Notes: generated by a model not told the origin, from the letters alone. A stretch of DNA of 64,000 nucleotides from Gonocerus acuteangulatus (GCA_946811695.1 OX328132.1:53889359-53953358), one strand, 5' to 3'; shown: positions 24,351 through 35,146, counted from the stretch's first letter. A program made the numbers and translations.

Positions 24351-24958
24351 GCAATAACTAATTTAATATCACAATAAAACTTGAGAAACACATTATATCA
24401 CATTTCTGTTTTGGTAAAATAATCACAGGCACTGTGGCACATAGGGACAGATGAGGGTCGAATTGAAAAAAATAAAAATCTGTATCTTGATATTCTTGAT
24501 CATCTTGATTTGAGAGTTCCTCGACTCCTTCGTCATCATTTGAGAGAATACCATCGTCAGACTCTGAATCTATTTCATCAATTTGGTCATCTAATTCCGC
24601 ATCAGATTGCTTCCCTTGTCACCTGAATTCGGCTATAACTTCTTCCGTGGTTATGAGTAATTTGTTTTCTCCATAAGCCATGATTTTTTAATGAAAACCT
24701 GGAACAATAGCATCTATAATCAAGTACATTATCATAAACGTTGGGTCGTCTCCGACCCGGGTTCGGGAAAAATTTATATTGAGTGATGATTAAAAAAATA
24801 TAGTTCTTACCTGACAGACGTAAACGTGGTCCGTGGCTTTCGCGGGATTGACTGAGAGGGTACCTGAAGCCCTCTGACGTTCCAGTGCGGGTATGAGGAG
24901 ATATGCGCAGTTTTCTGCCTAGTGGGTCGGATACTACCCGTACGTTTATAGATGAGGG
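23993..24958 (-). mobile_element. piggyBac-like non-autonomous element nested in the hAT remnant
   Basis: TTAA (23989-23992) precedes CCCTCCTCTATAAACGT, and ACGTTTATAGATGAGGG precedes TTAA (24959-24962): 17-bp TIRs with one mismatch and a perfect TTAA duplication. GGGTCGTATCGG and CTACCCGACCC-type subterminal sequence lies near both ends. Length 966 bp. It contains a transposase N-terminal remnant on the minus strand and a (TA)n tract at 24272-24344. Confidence 0.8.
24410..24681 (-). pseudogene. piggyBac-like transposase N-terminal fragment
   Basis: From an ATG at 24681 the minus strand reads MAYGENKLLITTEEVIAEFR, then a TGA stop, then in frame an acidic stretch (DAELDDQIDEIDSESDDG). piggyBac transposases usually begin with a short start region and a long Asp/Glu-rich tract, so this fits the remains of the N-terminus. 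The DDD catalytic core is absent, consistent with internal deletion. The stop codon and deletion make it non-functional. Assignment depends mostly on its position inside TTAA/CCC TIRs. Confidence 0.55.
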
Positions 24959-25108
24959 TTAAAATACTTAATAGGAAAAAGTTTAAAGGAATAAATTAAA
25001 GCTACTAATTTAGGTTTTTTTTTTTGTTTTTATCAACAAATTTATTTCAGTAAAAAAAAAAAAACAACTAAATTTTTCAAAAAAGAACATTTCATTTATT
25101 TTGATGAA

Positions 25109-25315
25109 TTACTTAAATTTCAATAATAATTTATCTTGTAATTTGGTGGAATTTAGACTATATCTATAATCATTTAATATATACTTTATGGTTGAAAAGG
25201 CTCTTTCAACACTTACTAGAGTGGCTGGGCTGGGGGGTGTAGGATAAGTGCTAGTTGATATAGATATGGAAGTGTGTATTTTCTTTCTTCCCAGTATTCC
25301 AGGTATTGTAAACAA
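25109..25315 (-). pseudogene. hAT transposase C-terminal dimerisation domain fragment
   Basis: hAT transposases dimerise through a C-terminal domain with a Ser-x-Glu-Arg-x-Phe-Ser signature. Here the minus strand reads SVERAFSTIKYILNDYRYSL followed by NSTKLQDKLLLKF before a stop at 25109. The rest of the transposase (RNase H-like catalytic fold) is gone; upstream residues (STYPTPPSPATLV) look like ordinary lead-in to the signature. It lies 230 bp inside the right TIR of the hAT remnant, which is where a transposase C-terminus read inward from the left end would not normally sit so intact, so internal deletion elsewhere in the element is likely. Confidence 0.65.
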
Positions 25316-25553
25316 AAAAACACCTATAATTCTTGATTAAAATACTGAAAACTTTTATTTCACTTTGAAAAAAGTAAAAGTATTACATTAACTTTTATTT
25401 GCATGTACTTCATTTTAGGAGTTCTTAAATAACTTTTACTCTTCAAACGTTTAAATAAAAAAATTTGTTTAACAGTTATTTTTTAACTTAGAAAATAAAA
25501 CTTTTTTAGCTTTTTCGATAAAAAAAATAACTGTTTCAATCCCTGGTCTCTTA

Positions 25554-26429
25554 GCCATATAGTATTCAGAACGTTTAATTATTCCTGAAGCAATTCACAC
25601 ATCGTGCGAATTTTGCGGGCTATAAAACTTAGATCATAGCGAATTTAGAAAAAAAAATCACTTCGCCGGCATATAAGGTAATTCTATAACTAGCAAACCT
25701 ACAGCATAATCTCTTGGCCTCTTAGCGCGTTTAACTGGTTTTCTAATTACTTTAGACATCTTCAGAGCCACATTCAGACATCGTTGTTAACTTACTGCGG
25801 AATACTGCGTACTTCCGTTCAACGATATATGAGGTATGGTTGACTAAAAGGCTCACGACGAACATACAGGTCTAAACTGTTAACGTAATCAGGCACCATC
25901 TATTAATCATTAGGACGTTTTTGCGACTTTGTAATAATTCTTGGCATTTTAGGGTACATTCAGACCTCACGTCCAATGGGCGGGGAATATAACAAATGAC
26001 ACATGGTAAATTAAAAGAAAAAAGGTTCATAACTAAAATGAAGGAAATGGTTCTTTAACTAGTAAGGTTAGGCTGCCTACTGCATGATGTTTCGGCCAAA
26101 TAGGACGTTTAACTGGTTTTCTAATCAATTTTGTCTTCGTGGCCTACTTTCGCTATCTTGTGCCCGGTAGTATATTTCTTCTGAAAATTAATTTTGAACC
26201 CATGATATATTGATTATCGGTCCGATTTATCTCCTCCCTCCTGAATTCGTTCAGTCTTGACATAGATCTACTGGTGGAGGTGCCTTCTCCTTATGTAAAG
26301 TCTGTACCTCTTGCCTATTGAAATTTTATGAATTCAGTAAATTAATTAGTGAAGGAAAAAAAAAGAAATAGTATTTAAAGAACAAAAAAGTCAAAGAACA
26401 TATCATTAATAATAGTAATTATTTTATAA
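25554..26429. other. No recognisable gene; one short direct repeat
   Basis: CGTTTAACTGGTTTTCTAAT occurs near 25728 and again near 26105 in otherwise unlike surroundings; the two intervals may be diverged copies of one repeat. Nothing else identified. Confidence 0.4.
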
Positions 26430-26570
26430 TAGTGGCTAGCGCCTTATATTCCCATGCGGTAGATGGTGGGTTCGACTCCCACCGGCGCGCCGGTGCGGCA
26501 GGAATTTTCTCATCTCATTGAGAAAATTCCTCGCTGCACCAGGGATGTCGGCGCTAAGTCCATAAAAATC
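26430..26570 (+). repeat. tRNA-derived SINE, family 1 (plus strand)
   Basis: TAGTGGCTAGCGCC (A-box region) and GGTGGGTTCGACTCC (B box) are followed by the body GGCAGGAATTTTCTCATCTC ... TCGCTGCACCAGGGATGTCG. The body includes a hairpin (GAATTTTCTCA ... TGAGAAAATTC). Confidence 0.7.
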
Positions 26571-26889
26571 GCAAAAAACGTCCTTTTGAATCCGCAATAT
26601 GTGAACACAAGGTCTGAAAGTGGGCCCTCGTAACGTTGTATTTGGCTAAAACGATTTTTTTTTTTTTAATTTACAAAGTGAATATACAATATCTACATTT
26701 AACTTTACGAGTTATTCTATAATTTTCTTGTCATTTTTTTTTCAAAAAACAAAAGCACACATATAAACACTTACAGTTATACGCACAAAAATGTATATAT
26801 ACTAAACCACAGTTAATTAAGGTAATTTATATTGTGACATATACACATATATTTATTCCCGTAAATAAATCAATTAAATTTTGTAAAAT

Positions 26890-27600
26890 ATAAGCGTTTC
26901 GAACGGGTTCGTAGGCTCTTTATTCTGTGAAAATATGTTTATCAAAAGATTTTCACAACAAACTATGCATTCAGGCCTATATTTCCTTTTAAACAAGTAA
27001 ACATTGGTGATGTTTGAGTGTCCTTCTCGGCAGAACCACCTCATCTCGCCTAGTGTCTTGTTTCGAGGTTTTCCATACCGAGGTAGTGGATTTTATCTCT
27101 CTCCACTTGTTTTCTCTCTTTCGAAACCATTCCAATTGCCTCTAAAGAGAATAAGGTACTTTAGATGTGCTGCAGCATCTGATGCTAGGAATGTCTTATT
27201 TAATAGCTCTGTTTTCCTGCTAAATCCGCGTTATCTCTGCCTATTATACCATTGTGTCTAGGAATCCAGCTGAGAATAACATCTTTTTTTTTTTTTTTTT
27301 TTTTTGTAATGCATGTCTACAGCCATTATGAGGTCAGAAATGATCGAATTTTGGGAATAAAAGATCTGTAAGGCAAGGAAAGAAGATAAAGAGCCTATAG
27401 TAAGTTACTATTATTTTCATTTAAACTATTAACTGCTTTGTTAAATTCAAGTAGTTTTGAAGTATATATTGAACTTATATAAGGAAGGGATAAGATTTTG
27501 GTTCTGATATTGCATACTACTCCACATACCACGTCGTCATAAGGTTTAGAGCCATCTGTGGAATATCTCTGTTGGTCCAGGATAGTTCAACCTGATTTTA
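26890..27600 (-). pseudogene. LINE RNase H and C-terminal remnant, degenerate
   Basis: The minus strand shows YSTDGSKPYDDVV near 27550 (RNase H start) and SWIPRHNGI near 27270 (RNase H end). C-terminal sequence at 26900-27130 aligns by eye with the fragment at 15030-15485 (shared GCAGAACCACCTCATC, GAGGTTTTCCAT). Frameshifts, stops and a T run at 27284-27306 break it. Same LINE lineage as 15030 and probably 43739. Confidence 0.6.
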
Positions 27601-27699
27601 TCGAATTCAGTTGTACTCCCTTGTATAATCATCATAAGTATAATTCAAAAGATCCTGAAGACATGGGGACGTGAAAAAAGTAGGGCAGTGAATACTTTT

Positions 27700-27830
27700 T
27701 TTTTATTACGGCGCAACGACATTTGGGTCACTAGCGCCGACACACATTGTGTAGCGAGGAATGTTCTCAACGATCTGTGAGATGAGCAAATTCCTGTCTC
27801 CGCACACTGGGGCAAAATCGAAAAATCTTG
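27700..27830 (-). repeat. SINE family 1 body fragment
   Basis: ACGGCGCAACGACATTTGGG and TAGCGCCGACACACATTGTG followed by GTAGCGAGGAATGTTCTCAA match the non-tRNA body of the SINE at 430-536. The tRNA head is missing. Confidence 0.6.
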
Positions 27831-28029
27831 GCCAAAACTCTGAAACCATCTACATCTATGTTTTTTAAGCTGCTAAACACGAGATAAATACTCATAAAAT
27901 TCTACGGAGCTCCTGTTAAGAATATATGAATCGTTTATCGAGGTAACTGGATGATTTTCCAGTTTTCTAATGAAATTGACGTATTAAAAGGCTTGATATA
28001 ATGAATTAGCGTTTTATAATATCCTGAAA

Positions 28030-28592
28030 TAAAAATAAATTTCCAACTTCCTCAAAGAGGCAGCATCCAATGTAGCTATAAAATCACGTTGAGCTTCTAA
28101 GATCCTTCCACTCGTATGATTCAATAGTAACTGAAGTTATACCTGAGAAAAAGACTCCATTACAGTAACACCAGAATCAGGATAGCATTTCTTCTTTTCC
28201 TGTTGCAATTTTTTATACCTTGGGAAATAGTTCAATCCACCGCTTTGGATGTAGTTCGCAAGAGCTGATACGTGTTCCTGATCATACCAGTCGAAAAATG
28301 AATGAAGAGCACGAGGGGACGTGGTGTTAGGAGAAAATAAAATCGCCTTTCGATAACAGTCGGCTTTAGACGGAGGTCCCAAATATATGTTCCTGACGAA
28401 AAATCCAGCACTATTTTGACCTTCGGCACGAAGACTCATCTGTGCAGCATAAGCAAGTTGTTTGCTGGGTAATTTAGATCTCAAATCCTGAGTCTTTCGT
28501 CGCCAAATTCGCTCACTAGCAACGTCAAAGTCGATTTGTGGCCTGCCGATTGGGAAAAAAAGAAATGACTTTTTTCTGCGGGTTTCGGCCAT
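28030..28592 (-). pseudogene. Broken copy of an uncharacterised dispersed protein family (hydra/insect type)
   Basis: Read from 28592, a Met-initiated frame contains SERIWRRKTQDLRSKLPSKQ, then YAAQMSLRAEG, and near its end YFPRYKKLQQEKKKCYPDSG. This order (RxKRRKTxxLR, then YAxQMSLR, then Y..Y..l...KKxCYP) matches, from memory, a family of uncharacterised proteins abundant in hydra and some insects and probably spread by mobile elements. A TAA stop occurs at about 28137-28139, but the same frame continues LQLLLNHTSGRILEAQRDFI, which is the family's next block (normally KLQ.LLDHT). The stop most simply replaces a Lys codon (AAA to TAA). The copy is truncated after about 28040. Function unknown. 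Confidence 0.6.
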
Positions 28593-28619
28593 TTTGTTTT
28601 AATACTCGAAACGGAACGA

Positions 28620-29370
28620 GCTCAGTTTGGGCCGTAAATAGGCAATCTCATCGTCCTATTGGAGTTCGGAAACGTTGATAATTTTACCGATTAGAAATTG
28701 AATTTTTTCATCAATAGCCTTGCATTAGAGTCCCACATCCAGTCACAAAGCTGCCTTATTGAAAGGAAGTGTGTTGGACCTGCAAAAAGCGGAAATTCGG
28801 TAATTTCATCATTCTTGTTTTCTAACAATAAATGTTAATGGTTGCCAAATTATAATCAATTAGAAACATCTCTCAACAGATTATTGTAGCCCCATAGTTG
28901 CCCTATTGAACCGAAAAAATAACTCTGCTCAATGGGATTCAATAGATAACTTTGAATTTAAAGATTTTTCCGTAACTTTTTCTTAAGTAAAAAAAATATA
29001 AATTATAATCTCATACCTCTTTGAGGAGGGCTCATAATCGATTGGTGTTACCAAAGTTTCAATATAACGTGAATTTGTTCAGTCAGTGCTCCTGAAACAG
29101 TTGGGCCACAACCAACAGAAACAGTAAACGAACTGTTTCGAACTGAAACAGTAAGGAGCACTGACTGAACAAATTCATTCAATAGTCAAATTACTTAAAT
29201 AACAATAAGAAGGGAACATCATGTTTCATCTAGTTTCTATCTATTATTAGTAAACAATTCCAAAAATCGGAGTTTGCCGGTCCTAAGTATGCCTACTAAA
29301 CGAAATAAATGCTTTATGTAAAATATATAACAAATTAAAATTCTAGGTTTGGCCAGGATTTTTTGATTCT
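28620..29370. other. No gene; contains a perfect 23-bp inverted repeat
   Basis: 29071-29093 and 29154-29176 are exact inverted copies (GAATTTGTTCAGTCAGTGCT plus CCT), enclosing a 60-base loop that has its own AACAGT/ACTGTT repeats. Otherwise nothing recognised. Confidence 0.6.
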
Positions 29371-29384
29371 GGTCCAGTGTGCAC

Positions 29385-29458
29385 CGGTGGGACTCGAAAC
29401 CACCATCTCCCGCATGAGAATCTAAGGCGTTAGCCACTAGACTACGAGGTGACCGTAT
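29385..29458 (-). repeat. SINE family 1 tRNA-related head
   Basis: The minus strand reads CCTCGTAGTCTAGTGGCTAA and later GGTGGTTTCGAGTCCCACC, A- and B-box-like. Body missing. Confidence 0.65.
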
Positions 29459-29459
29459 A

Positions 29460-30224
29460 TAAAATGTTAAACGAAGTTTCATTAACCTTCAGCCAATTGC
29501 GATGATTTATGAACCTAACAAAAAATTTGATTTAATTTTTTATTTTAAATATCTTTAGTGATTACAATAGAGCCCGTTGTAAAGATGGAATAACCACTCA
29601 CTGGGATGTCAGTGGTAAAGTTGTTTACTGCAGCGCCGTAGGAGTGGATAAAACTGGCGGCCACCGTCATAGCTTCCACGTGCCCACTGGCAAACAGTCC
29701 TTGCCCACTTTATGTCCTTTGTTACAATCACACTTACTCCCTTCGCCATCTTTTTTAATCCTTGTCCCCCCACGTTGAGTACCTACTTAGCTTTTATATA
29801 ACCCCCTTAATTTCAGGAAACAAGTGTTAATTGCTCTTTTTACTCTCCGCGTCACTTTACGGCCTAGTCCTTCTTTAATGGGCCCTTCCTGAGTCGCCAC
29901 GAAACATCCTTTTTGCACTTGATTAGAAAAGCCTTTACTAGATGTGTTAAGCGTCATGAATATGACTCTGTTAGTAGTTTTTTTTTCCTTCGATATTACT
30001 ACGTAATTTTAAACCATTTTCGACCACCAACGCTTAACGGATGGCGTCGTTACATGAATTATCACGAAAATATTGAACGATCATATTTTAACATATTTCT
30101 ATTATTAATTTGGCATTTCCAATGGTTATTTCTTTCCAATAATATTTTGCAAGAATCACGTACTGCTTCGGCAGAGATTGCATTTTATAATTCATAATTT
30201 TGTAAAAAAAATTAATAATATCAT
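29460..30224. other. No recognisable gene; GC-richer patch 29590-29770
   Basis: The patch (CACTGGGATGTCAGTGGTAA, GGCGGCCACCGTCATAGC) stands out from AT-rich flanks but holds no supported frame. Confidence 0.3.
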
Positions 30225-30350
30225 GTACAACAGTCTGATGATGACCGCTTTAATTCCTGCGAAATATAACGCCAAAAAAACAATCAATGGATAAAGGCAC
30301 ATTAATAGCTAAAATACTCCCCAGCGAAGAAACTTTTAGCCCAATATATA
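30225..30350 (+). repeat. Repeat with CTGATGA ... GAAAT module
   Basis: CTGATGA at 30235-30241 and GAAA at 30261-30264; downstream ATACTCCCCAGCGAAGAAAC recurs at 38708-38730. A dispersed element end next to a short (TA)n. Confidence 0.4.
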
Positions 30351-30445
30351 TATATAAACCACTGGCCAGTTTTCTGGGCATTGTGGCGCGAAAATCTCGC
30401 TTTAAAACAAATTATTAACTGTTTCTATTTCGAAAGATTTCCAAA

Positions 30446-30511
30446 TGACTATAGGGATAAGAATGGAAACGCACTAAGATGATGCCGTTTCTGCGAGTTA
30501 GACTTTTATTA
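30446..30511 (-). mobile_element. Helentron-like element, 5' end fragment
   Basis: The minus strand reads GTCTAACTCGCAGAAACGGC followed by CATCTTAGTGCGTTTCC, the 5' terminus of the family with several changes. The rest of the element is not recognisable. Confidence 0.5.
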
Positions 30512-30774
30512 CTTCTTCTCCATTTTATTACCCCTGACCGGTTCCGAGATATGCGGTTCAGTTCAAAGGGTTAAAAAAAATTGGTCACTTGTTTTTGTTT
30601 TTTTGTTGTTGTTTTTTTAAGCGTTTTTTATGCTTGTCGCCTTTTCTACCACCATATTTTATTTTATGAAGTAAAAAATATATAGCTTGCATTCATCTTA
30701 GCATCGAATCGTTCATATTGACATTGGTAATATTTAGCCTTTTTTAATAGAAAACAATTAAGAACCCTAAGCCT

Positions 30775-30915
30775 AAAAAAAGAAAAGGCATCAGCCCTAT
30801 CCTGGCTAGAAAAGGGTAACCTATAGATAACCCGTCCTAAAATTCTTAGTTGCTAATAATGGACGTTAGAATATAAATAAATATAATAACATATATATAT
30901 ATATATATATATATA
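30775..30915 (+). repeat. SINE family 2 tail plus (TA)n
   Basis: AAAGGCATCAGCCCTATCCT, GGCTAGAAAAGGGTAACC and AATAATGGACGTTAGAATAT match the family 2 body and tail; a (TA)n tract follows at 30890-30915. Confidence 0.6.
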
Positions 30916-31299
30916 TTAGTTAACACGTGAAAAATGTGGACGATCAGGATAATAAAACTGCTCTGCGTAATCATTCCGTAAAATATAAGCACGTATTCGA
31001 TTTCGCAAATGTATAAATTATAGAAAAAAAAAAGAAACTCGACGAAGCAAAAAAGCATTCATATTATAAAAAACAGTTAATAAAAAAACAGATATCAAAT
31101 ATTTAAATAATATATTTTTTATACAGGTACTAAACAAAATTTAATTAATTTTTATACAGTGACAATATCTGAAAAAAAAAGTATTGTAATGGACTAATAT
31201 TTTTCTAGATGATCGATTTTTGTTTTTTGGAATCTATCGATTTTATACAGCTGATTGACGCTATACTTAGTAGTAACCTCAGTTTGGACGTGGCCATTG

Positions 31300-31445
31300 T
31301 ACGGGAAGGTACGCCTTTACACAATTTGGCAGTATTTTTAGTTTAGTGAGTTTTTTAGCTCCTGAAGAGGCACCTAAGGTGTGAAACATGTAGAGCTTAA
31401 ATGAAATAAATTTAATGCACTCTGTTTAGTCTCTTTTATTGTCCT
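31300..31445 (+). ncRNA. Hammerhead-like core in a Penelope-type terminal repeat (candidate)
   Basis: CTGAAGA at 31362-31368, a short stem GCACC-TAA-GGTGT, then GAAAC at 31383-31387. This is the order of the hammerhead catalytic strands (CUGANGA, helix II, GAAA). Helix III, helix I and a UH cleavage site are not identified. Confidence 0.35.
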
Positions 31446-31615
31446 TATGCCTGAAAAATATTGGAATATATGTTTAATCATCTCATTTTTTTTTTTTTTT
31501 TTGGCTCCTGATTCAAATAAACCCGACCAATATTCCAACAAATATCACATTAGTTTTCCAATATTCCTGTGATCTATGAGTGACCCTAATATTGACTGCA
31601 TTTATTTTCTTGCAG

Positions 31616-31795
31616 GGGAAGCACCTTTCAGTGGTAGCGACGAAGAAGACGAGGAAGAAACGGGTTCCGTAGGGATGATGAAGACACACCATATCCATGG
31701 AAGCAGTCTGCACCAGACGGCAGAAAGCAATAACAATACCGTCGCTGGTGGCCCCACGCCTGACACCAAACAGCAGGACGACTCCGAGGACCAGG
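31616..31795 (+). CDS. Lim1: Lim1-type LIM-homeobox gene, internal exon: acidic linker between LIM domains and homeodomain
   Basis: Internal exon of a LIM-homeodomain transcription factor, a nuclear DNA-binding protein used in head, leg and neural patterning in insects. A pyrimidine-rich tract ending in TTGCAG precedes it and GTAAGT follows it. The first two bases complete a codon from an unseen exon. The frame then runs through 59 codons and leaves one base for the next exon. The peptide is acidic and Ser/Asp-rich (starts EAPFSGSDEEDEEE, ends QQDDSEDQ) with no fold of its own, as expected for the linker after the LIM domains. The one-base overhang fits the two-base start of the homeobox exon at 47912, and the joined peptide [13 protein letters not shown] resembles what I recall of insect Lim1 proteins. 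Assignment rests on splice sites, phase and linker character, so it is less certain than the homeobox exon. Confidence 0.8.
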
Positions 31796-32289
31796 GTAAG
31801 TAGACCATGTTACATCTAACTTCCTCATATACTGTGTCCTTGAGGGGTGCAAGAAAATAACATATATTTGCGACCAATAACCTCCATTTGTTGACTGTTT
31901 TCCATTGATTTTTTCATGCAGAAACTGAAACAAATGCTCCAAAAATTCCATCAGGATTTTTATTGGCAAAATTTAATACCTTTCGCTTGAGTTGTTATTC
32001 AGTGTTAAACCTCAAATTCAGTCGTAGCTAGGTTTGAAGAAGGAGAAGTGTAAGGATGCTCAAAATCATCAACGTTTTCAAGTTGTTTCTCTGAAAATAA
32101 AGGATGCCTTGCTGAATACAATGCAAAGGTTCAATGATGGTGTTTTTTAAAACATTTTAGTGTTTTTTATGTACACACCTCTCATATTTTACTCGTAATG
32201 GACGAAATGGCTATAATTTGTGGATTCATCACACCAAACAAAAAAAAATGATGAAAATCAAAACATTTTTCTTGCATACCTGTTTTATG

Positions 32290-32500
32290 AATATGCTCTC
32301 ACAGTTACAAAATTTTGGTAGGTATATTGGAACAAAACTGGGTACACATTGTGTTCATCTCAAAAGAAAAATGTTTTGTAAAAACAAACTAAATCAGTGT
32401 ATTGAAATTTGTGGTTTATCCAGAACCAAATTAACTATTTTCCCGTACCCGTTATTTTTTTGTGTCGAAGCTCAACGGAATGTGAGCCCTTCAGGTGGTC
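32290..32500 (+). repeat. Dispersed repeat shared with 18755-19100
   Basis: AACAAAACTGGGTACACATT, then CATCTCAAAAGAAAAATGTT and TTTCCCGTACCCG, parallels the block near 18900. Class not determined. Confidence 0.4.
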
Positions 32501-32654
32501 AGATTTCCCTAGTTAACGATCTCGTCCAATCGTACTCAATTGTTACGCTGTCATCTTCTGGCTTCAGACAAAGATATGCTGTCTTCCTGTAACCTTGGCG
32601 CCATCAGGTGACTACACCTGCCATACTGCCATACTGTGATAACTGTAAAAAGTG

Positions 32655-32725
32655 ATGGCCCATATGATTAAGGGGCTCGCACGGAGAGCAAAGAAACTGG
32701 GTACAAATCCCAGTTTGGCGTTTTA
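32655..32725 (+). repeat. tRNA-like SINE remnant
   Basis: CTGGGTACAAATCCCAG has a B-box-like GGTACAAATCC; the A-box side (AAGGGGCTCGCACGG) is weak. Not a functional tRNA. Confidence 0.3.
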
Positions 32726-32929
32726 ATTTTAAGTTATAAATTTAAAACAAAGATATTGACGGTTTATATCGTCCGTAATATAAATATAGTTAAATGTCTT
32801 GGAAAAAATAATCAATATAAAATTACAAGTCACTATATTCTGGCTCCCAGAACAGGTTGAGATTATAGAGAGCAGTGTATTTTACAACATTTAAAAGACG
32901 TCTACAACTAGACAAAACATCACCAAACA

Positions 32930-32992
32930 AGACGTTTTCTATTTAGACATCCCAAAAATTGGTAGTTAATAATAATGGACGTTAAAATTTAA
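32930..32992 (+). repeat. SINE family 2 tail
   Basis: GACATCCCAAAAATTGGTAG then AATAATGGACGTTAAAATTT matches the tails at 16540 and 19665. Confidence 0.55.
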
Positions 32993-33798
32993 ATTAAATT
33001 CTATTTAGACATGCAACTTGAGGCCATCATAATTCGTGAATGGTCTTGAAGCAAGGGAGGCAAAAGAAGGAGTGAAATTGTTCTTCCAAAGGCTGTAAAC
33101 TTTTGGACCTTACTACGTACGACATACATCTGCCAATACTACAACGCAAACTTGACTATAAGACACAAAATTTTGACATGCCCGATACGACGGGAGCCAA
33201 TAAGTAGAAAAAACATTAGACTTTTTTAAACAAATCAGACTATGTGACATTCTACATTATACGTACACTTAAATCCTCAATTGAATTTGAATAATAACGA
33301 ATAATTTTAATGAACTGATTAGAAAAATGATATTTATGCCAACTTCTTTTTCGTTTTTTTTTCTCGCTATTGTTTCTCCTTTTGTATACTGTTCGTTTAC
33401 CTTTTAACATCGTAAATCATCAAAATTAAAATTGTAAATATTAATTATCACCCAAAGCTCTGTCTCCTATCTATGTAACATTTCATTCATAATGCTCTAA
33501 AGTCTATCTCTGCAAAAATTATATTAGATAGAATAAAAATAGATATTTATCATATATCTATGTAAAACCATGTAAAAGTATTCAGCATTTATCTATGTGA
33601 AATTCCATCAGAGTAAAGTTTTTATCGTGAATGCTGAGAAGAATTACAATAAGTAATATACGAATAAAACTGTCTTGTATCGTGGATTATTTGAGATCCG
33701 GACTACCGCAAAGTCATAAATAGGTTGCTGTTCACAAGAAGAGAGAAAAACATATTTTAGAAATTTGTAAAATTATTTTGAATTGTGAATATATTGAG
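32993..33798. other. No recognisable feature
   Basis: AT-rich with ATCTATGTAA-type phrases recurring at 33471, 33555 and 33592 but no clear tandem structure. Confidence 0.4.
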
Positions 33799-33800
33799 TA

Positions 33801-35144
33801 AAGGGGCCCTCACACTGGAAAAAATGTTGCTCAAAATTTTGAAGAAGTCGGTATTGTGCAAATATATTGCGAGTGTGAGGAAAAATATAGTGCAAACAGA
33901 GGGGTATTCAATATTTTCTGGGGCGTTCAAAAGTTTTCACAATATTTTGTAGCATGAAAGTGCAGTATGAAGGGGCTGACAAATTATGCGCTATTGTTTG
34001 TGTGTCATTTAGCGTGTGTGCGTTTACAATACATTTTTAAGTATTTTATATCCTTTTTTCATCATCCTCCCTATTTAAATATATTGATATAAATATTTTG
34101 ATGCAAATAATACATTCTTCTGCATTTTTATGTCAATGCATTTTCAAATGCACCTATCTACATAGGCAACAATGACCTTGTACATTTTTGTTTTATATTT
34201 TTTTAATGGGCTAAAATTATTCCTTAACTAATCAGAAATTATATCAAAGAATGTATATGTGAAGAAAAATATTTTAAATGGGCAAAAAATACGATTTTCC
34301 GTGTGAAGCCCCGATGCCGAGTGAACGCGATGCTGATTTTTGAGCGAGCTCCGATTGGTCCCTTCTTAATTGCTAATTTTTTTAAAAAAACCCATTTTTT
34401 ATGTTTATTACAAGAAAGTATAAAAAAAAAAAAAAAATAGGAAAAAATGTACGTTTCAGAACATTAAACTTTAAAGTCGTTTTCTCAAAACTATGTTTTC
34501 AAATCGGGCGATACTCAGGCGTCTTCAATTTTTGCCCGATCAACTTCAAATTTTAACTGCAGCTTTCTAATGATATTTGTTAAAAAAATTAGGTAGGATT
34601 TTTTTAATTCAATGAATTATAACTATTTTATGACTTTATGATTTTCGACGGTTTTTTTTTTAATAGAAAATGAATAGTTGTTCACCATTTTCGAAAAATT
34701 AATATTTCTTAAAAATCATACGTACTTTTCTAGATTTAACCTTCTTCTTTCGAAATTATTTTACTTTTTCGTTCTAGAATAAAAATTGCCACCTGCAGAC
34801 TATCGCCCGTGAAAAAAGAGGATTTCCGTTCGCCATTTTTTTTTCGAAGAACTGAAACTTATTTTTTTGGATACTTTAACATCCCATATAAAACGTTTGA
34901 CATAAAGAATTTAAAAATATTGATTTGGTTGTTATTTATAAATTCAAAAATATGAGTTTGATTTTGATCACACAAGGTGGTATCACTCCTTAAAAACAAT
35001 AACGGCCGTTATACAATTATACAAATTTGTGCAATATGTTTGTGCAGTGTGAGGGGTCCACGACCATTCAATATTTTGTACAAAAATAAGCTCAATATTT
35101 GTACTTAAATTTTGAGAAACTTTTTGCCAGTGTGAGAGCCCCTT
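33801..35144. mobile_element. TIR element with TA target site, interrupted by TTAA MITE
   Basis: The left end AAGGGGCCCTCACACTGG and inverted right end AAGGGGCTCTCACACTGG differ at one of 18 positions, and both are flanked by TA. TA duplication suggests the Tc1/mariner-related group, but the evidence is thin and other TIR groups are possible. Without the nested MITE it is about 0.5 kb with no protein. Confidence 0.65.
34164..34989 (-). mobile_element. TTAA MITE, copy 2, nested in TIR element
   Basis: Inverted relative to copy 1. Its well-kept end ACAAGGTGGTATCACTCC abuts TTAA at 34990. The other end (GACCTTGTACA near 34174) is eroded. The interior matches copy 1 through the GTGTGAAGCCCCGATGCCGA and TAACTAATCAGAAATTATAT regions. 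Confidence 0.6.
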
Positions 35145-35146
35145 TA

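Larger units (their letters stand above)
23813..25545 (-). mobile_element. hAT-superfamily DNA transposon remnant
   Basis: Left end CAGGGGTCGAAAATAATTG and right end (read inverted) CAGGGATTGAAACAGTTATT form hAT-type TIRs. The flanking 8-mers ATCACTTA and GTCTCTTA match at 6 of 8 positions, as a decayed 8-bp hAT target duplication. The transposase tail at 25109-25315 agrees. A piggyBac-like element sits inside, so the hAT part is older. Confidence 0.75.

Noticed and set aside
31576..31615. Independent small gene starting at the ATG at 31576
   Set aside because: The ATG lies in the intron upstream of a strong splice acceptor; the coding signal begins at 31616.
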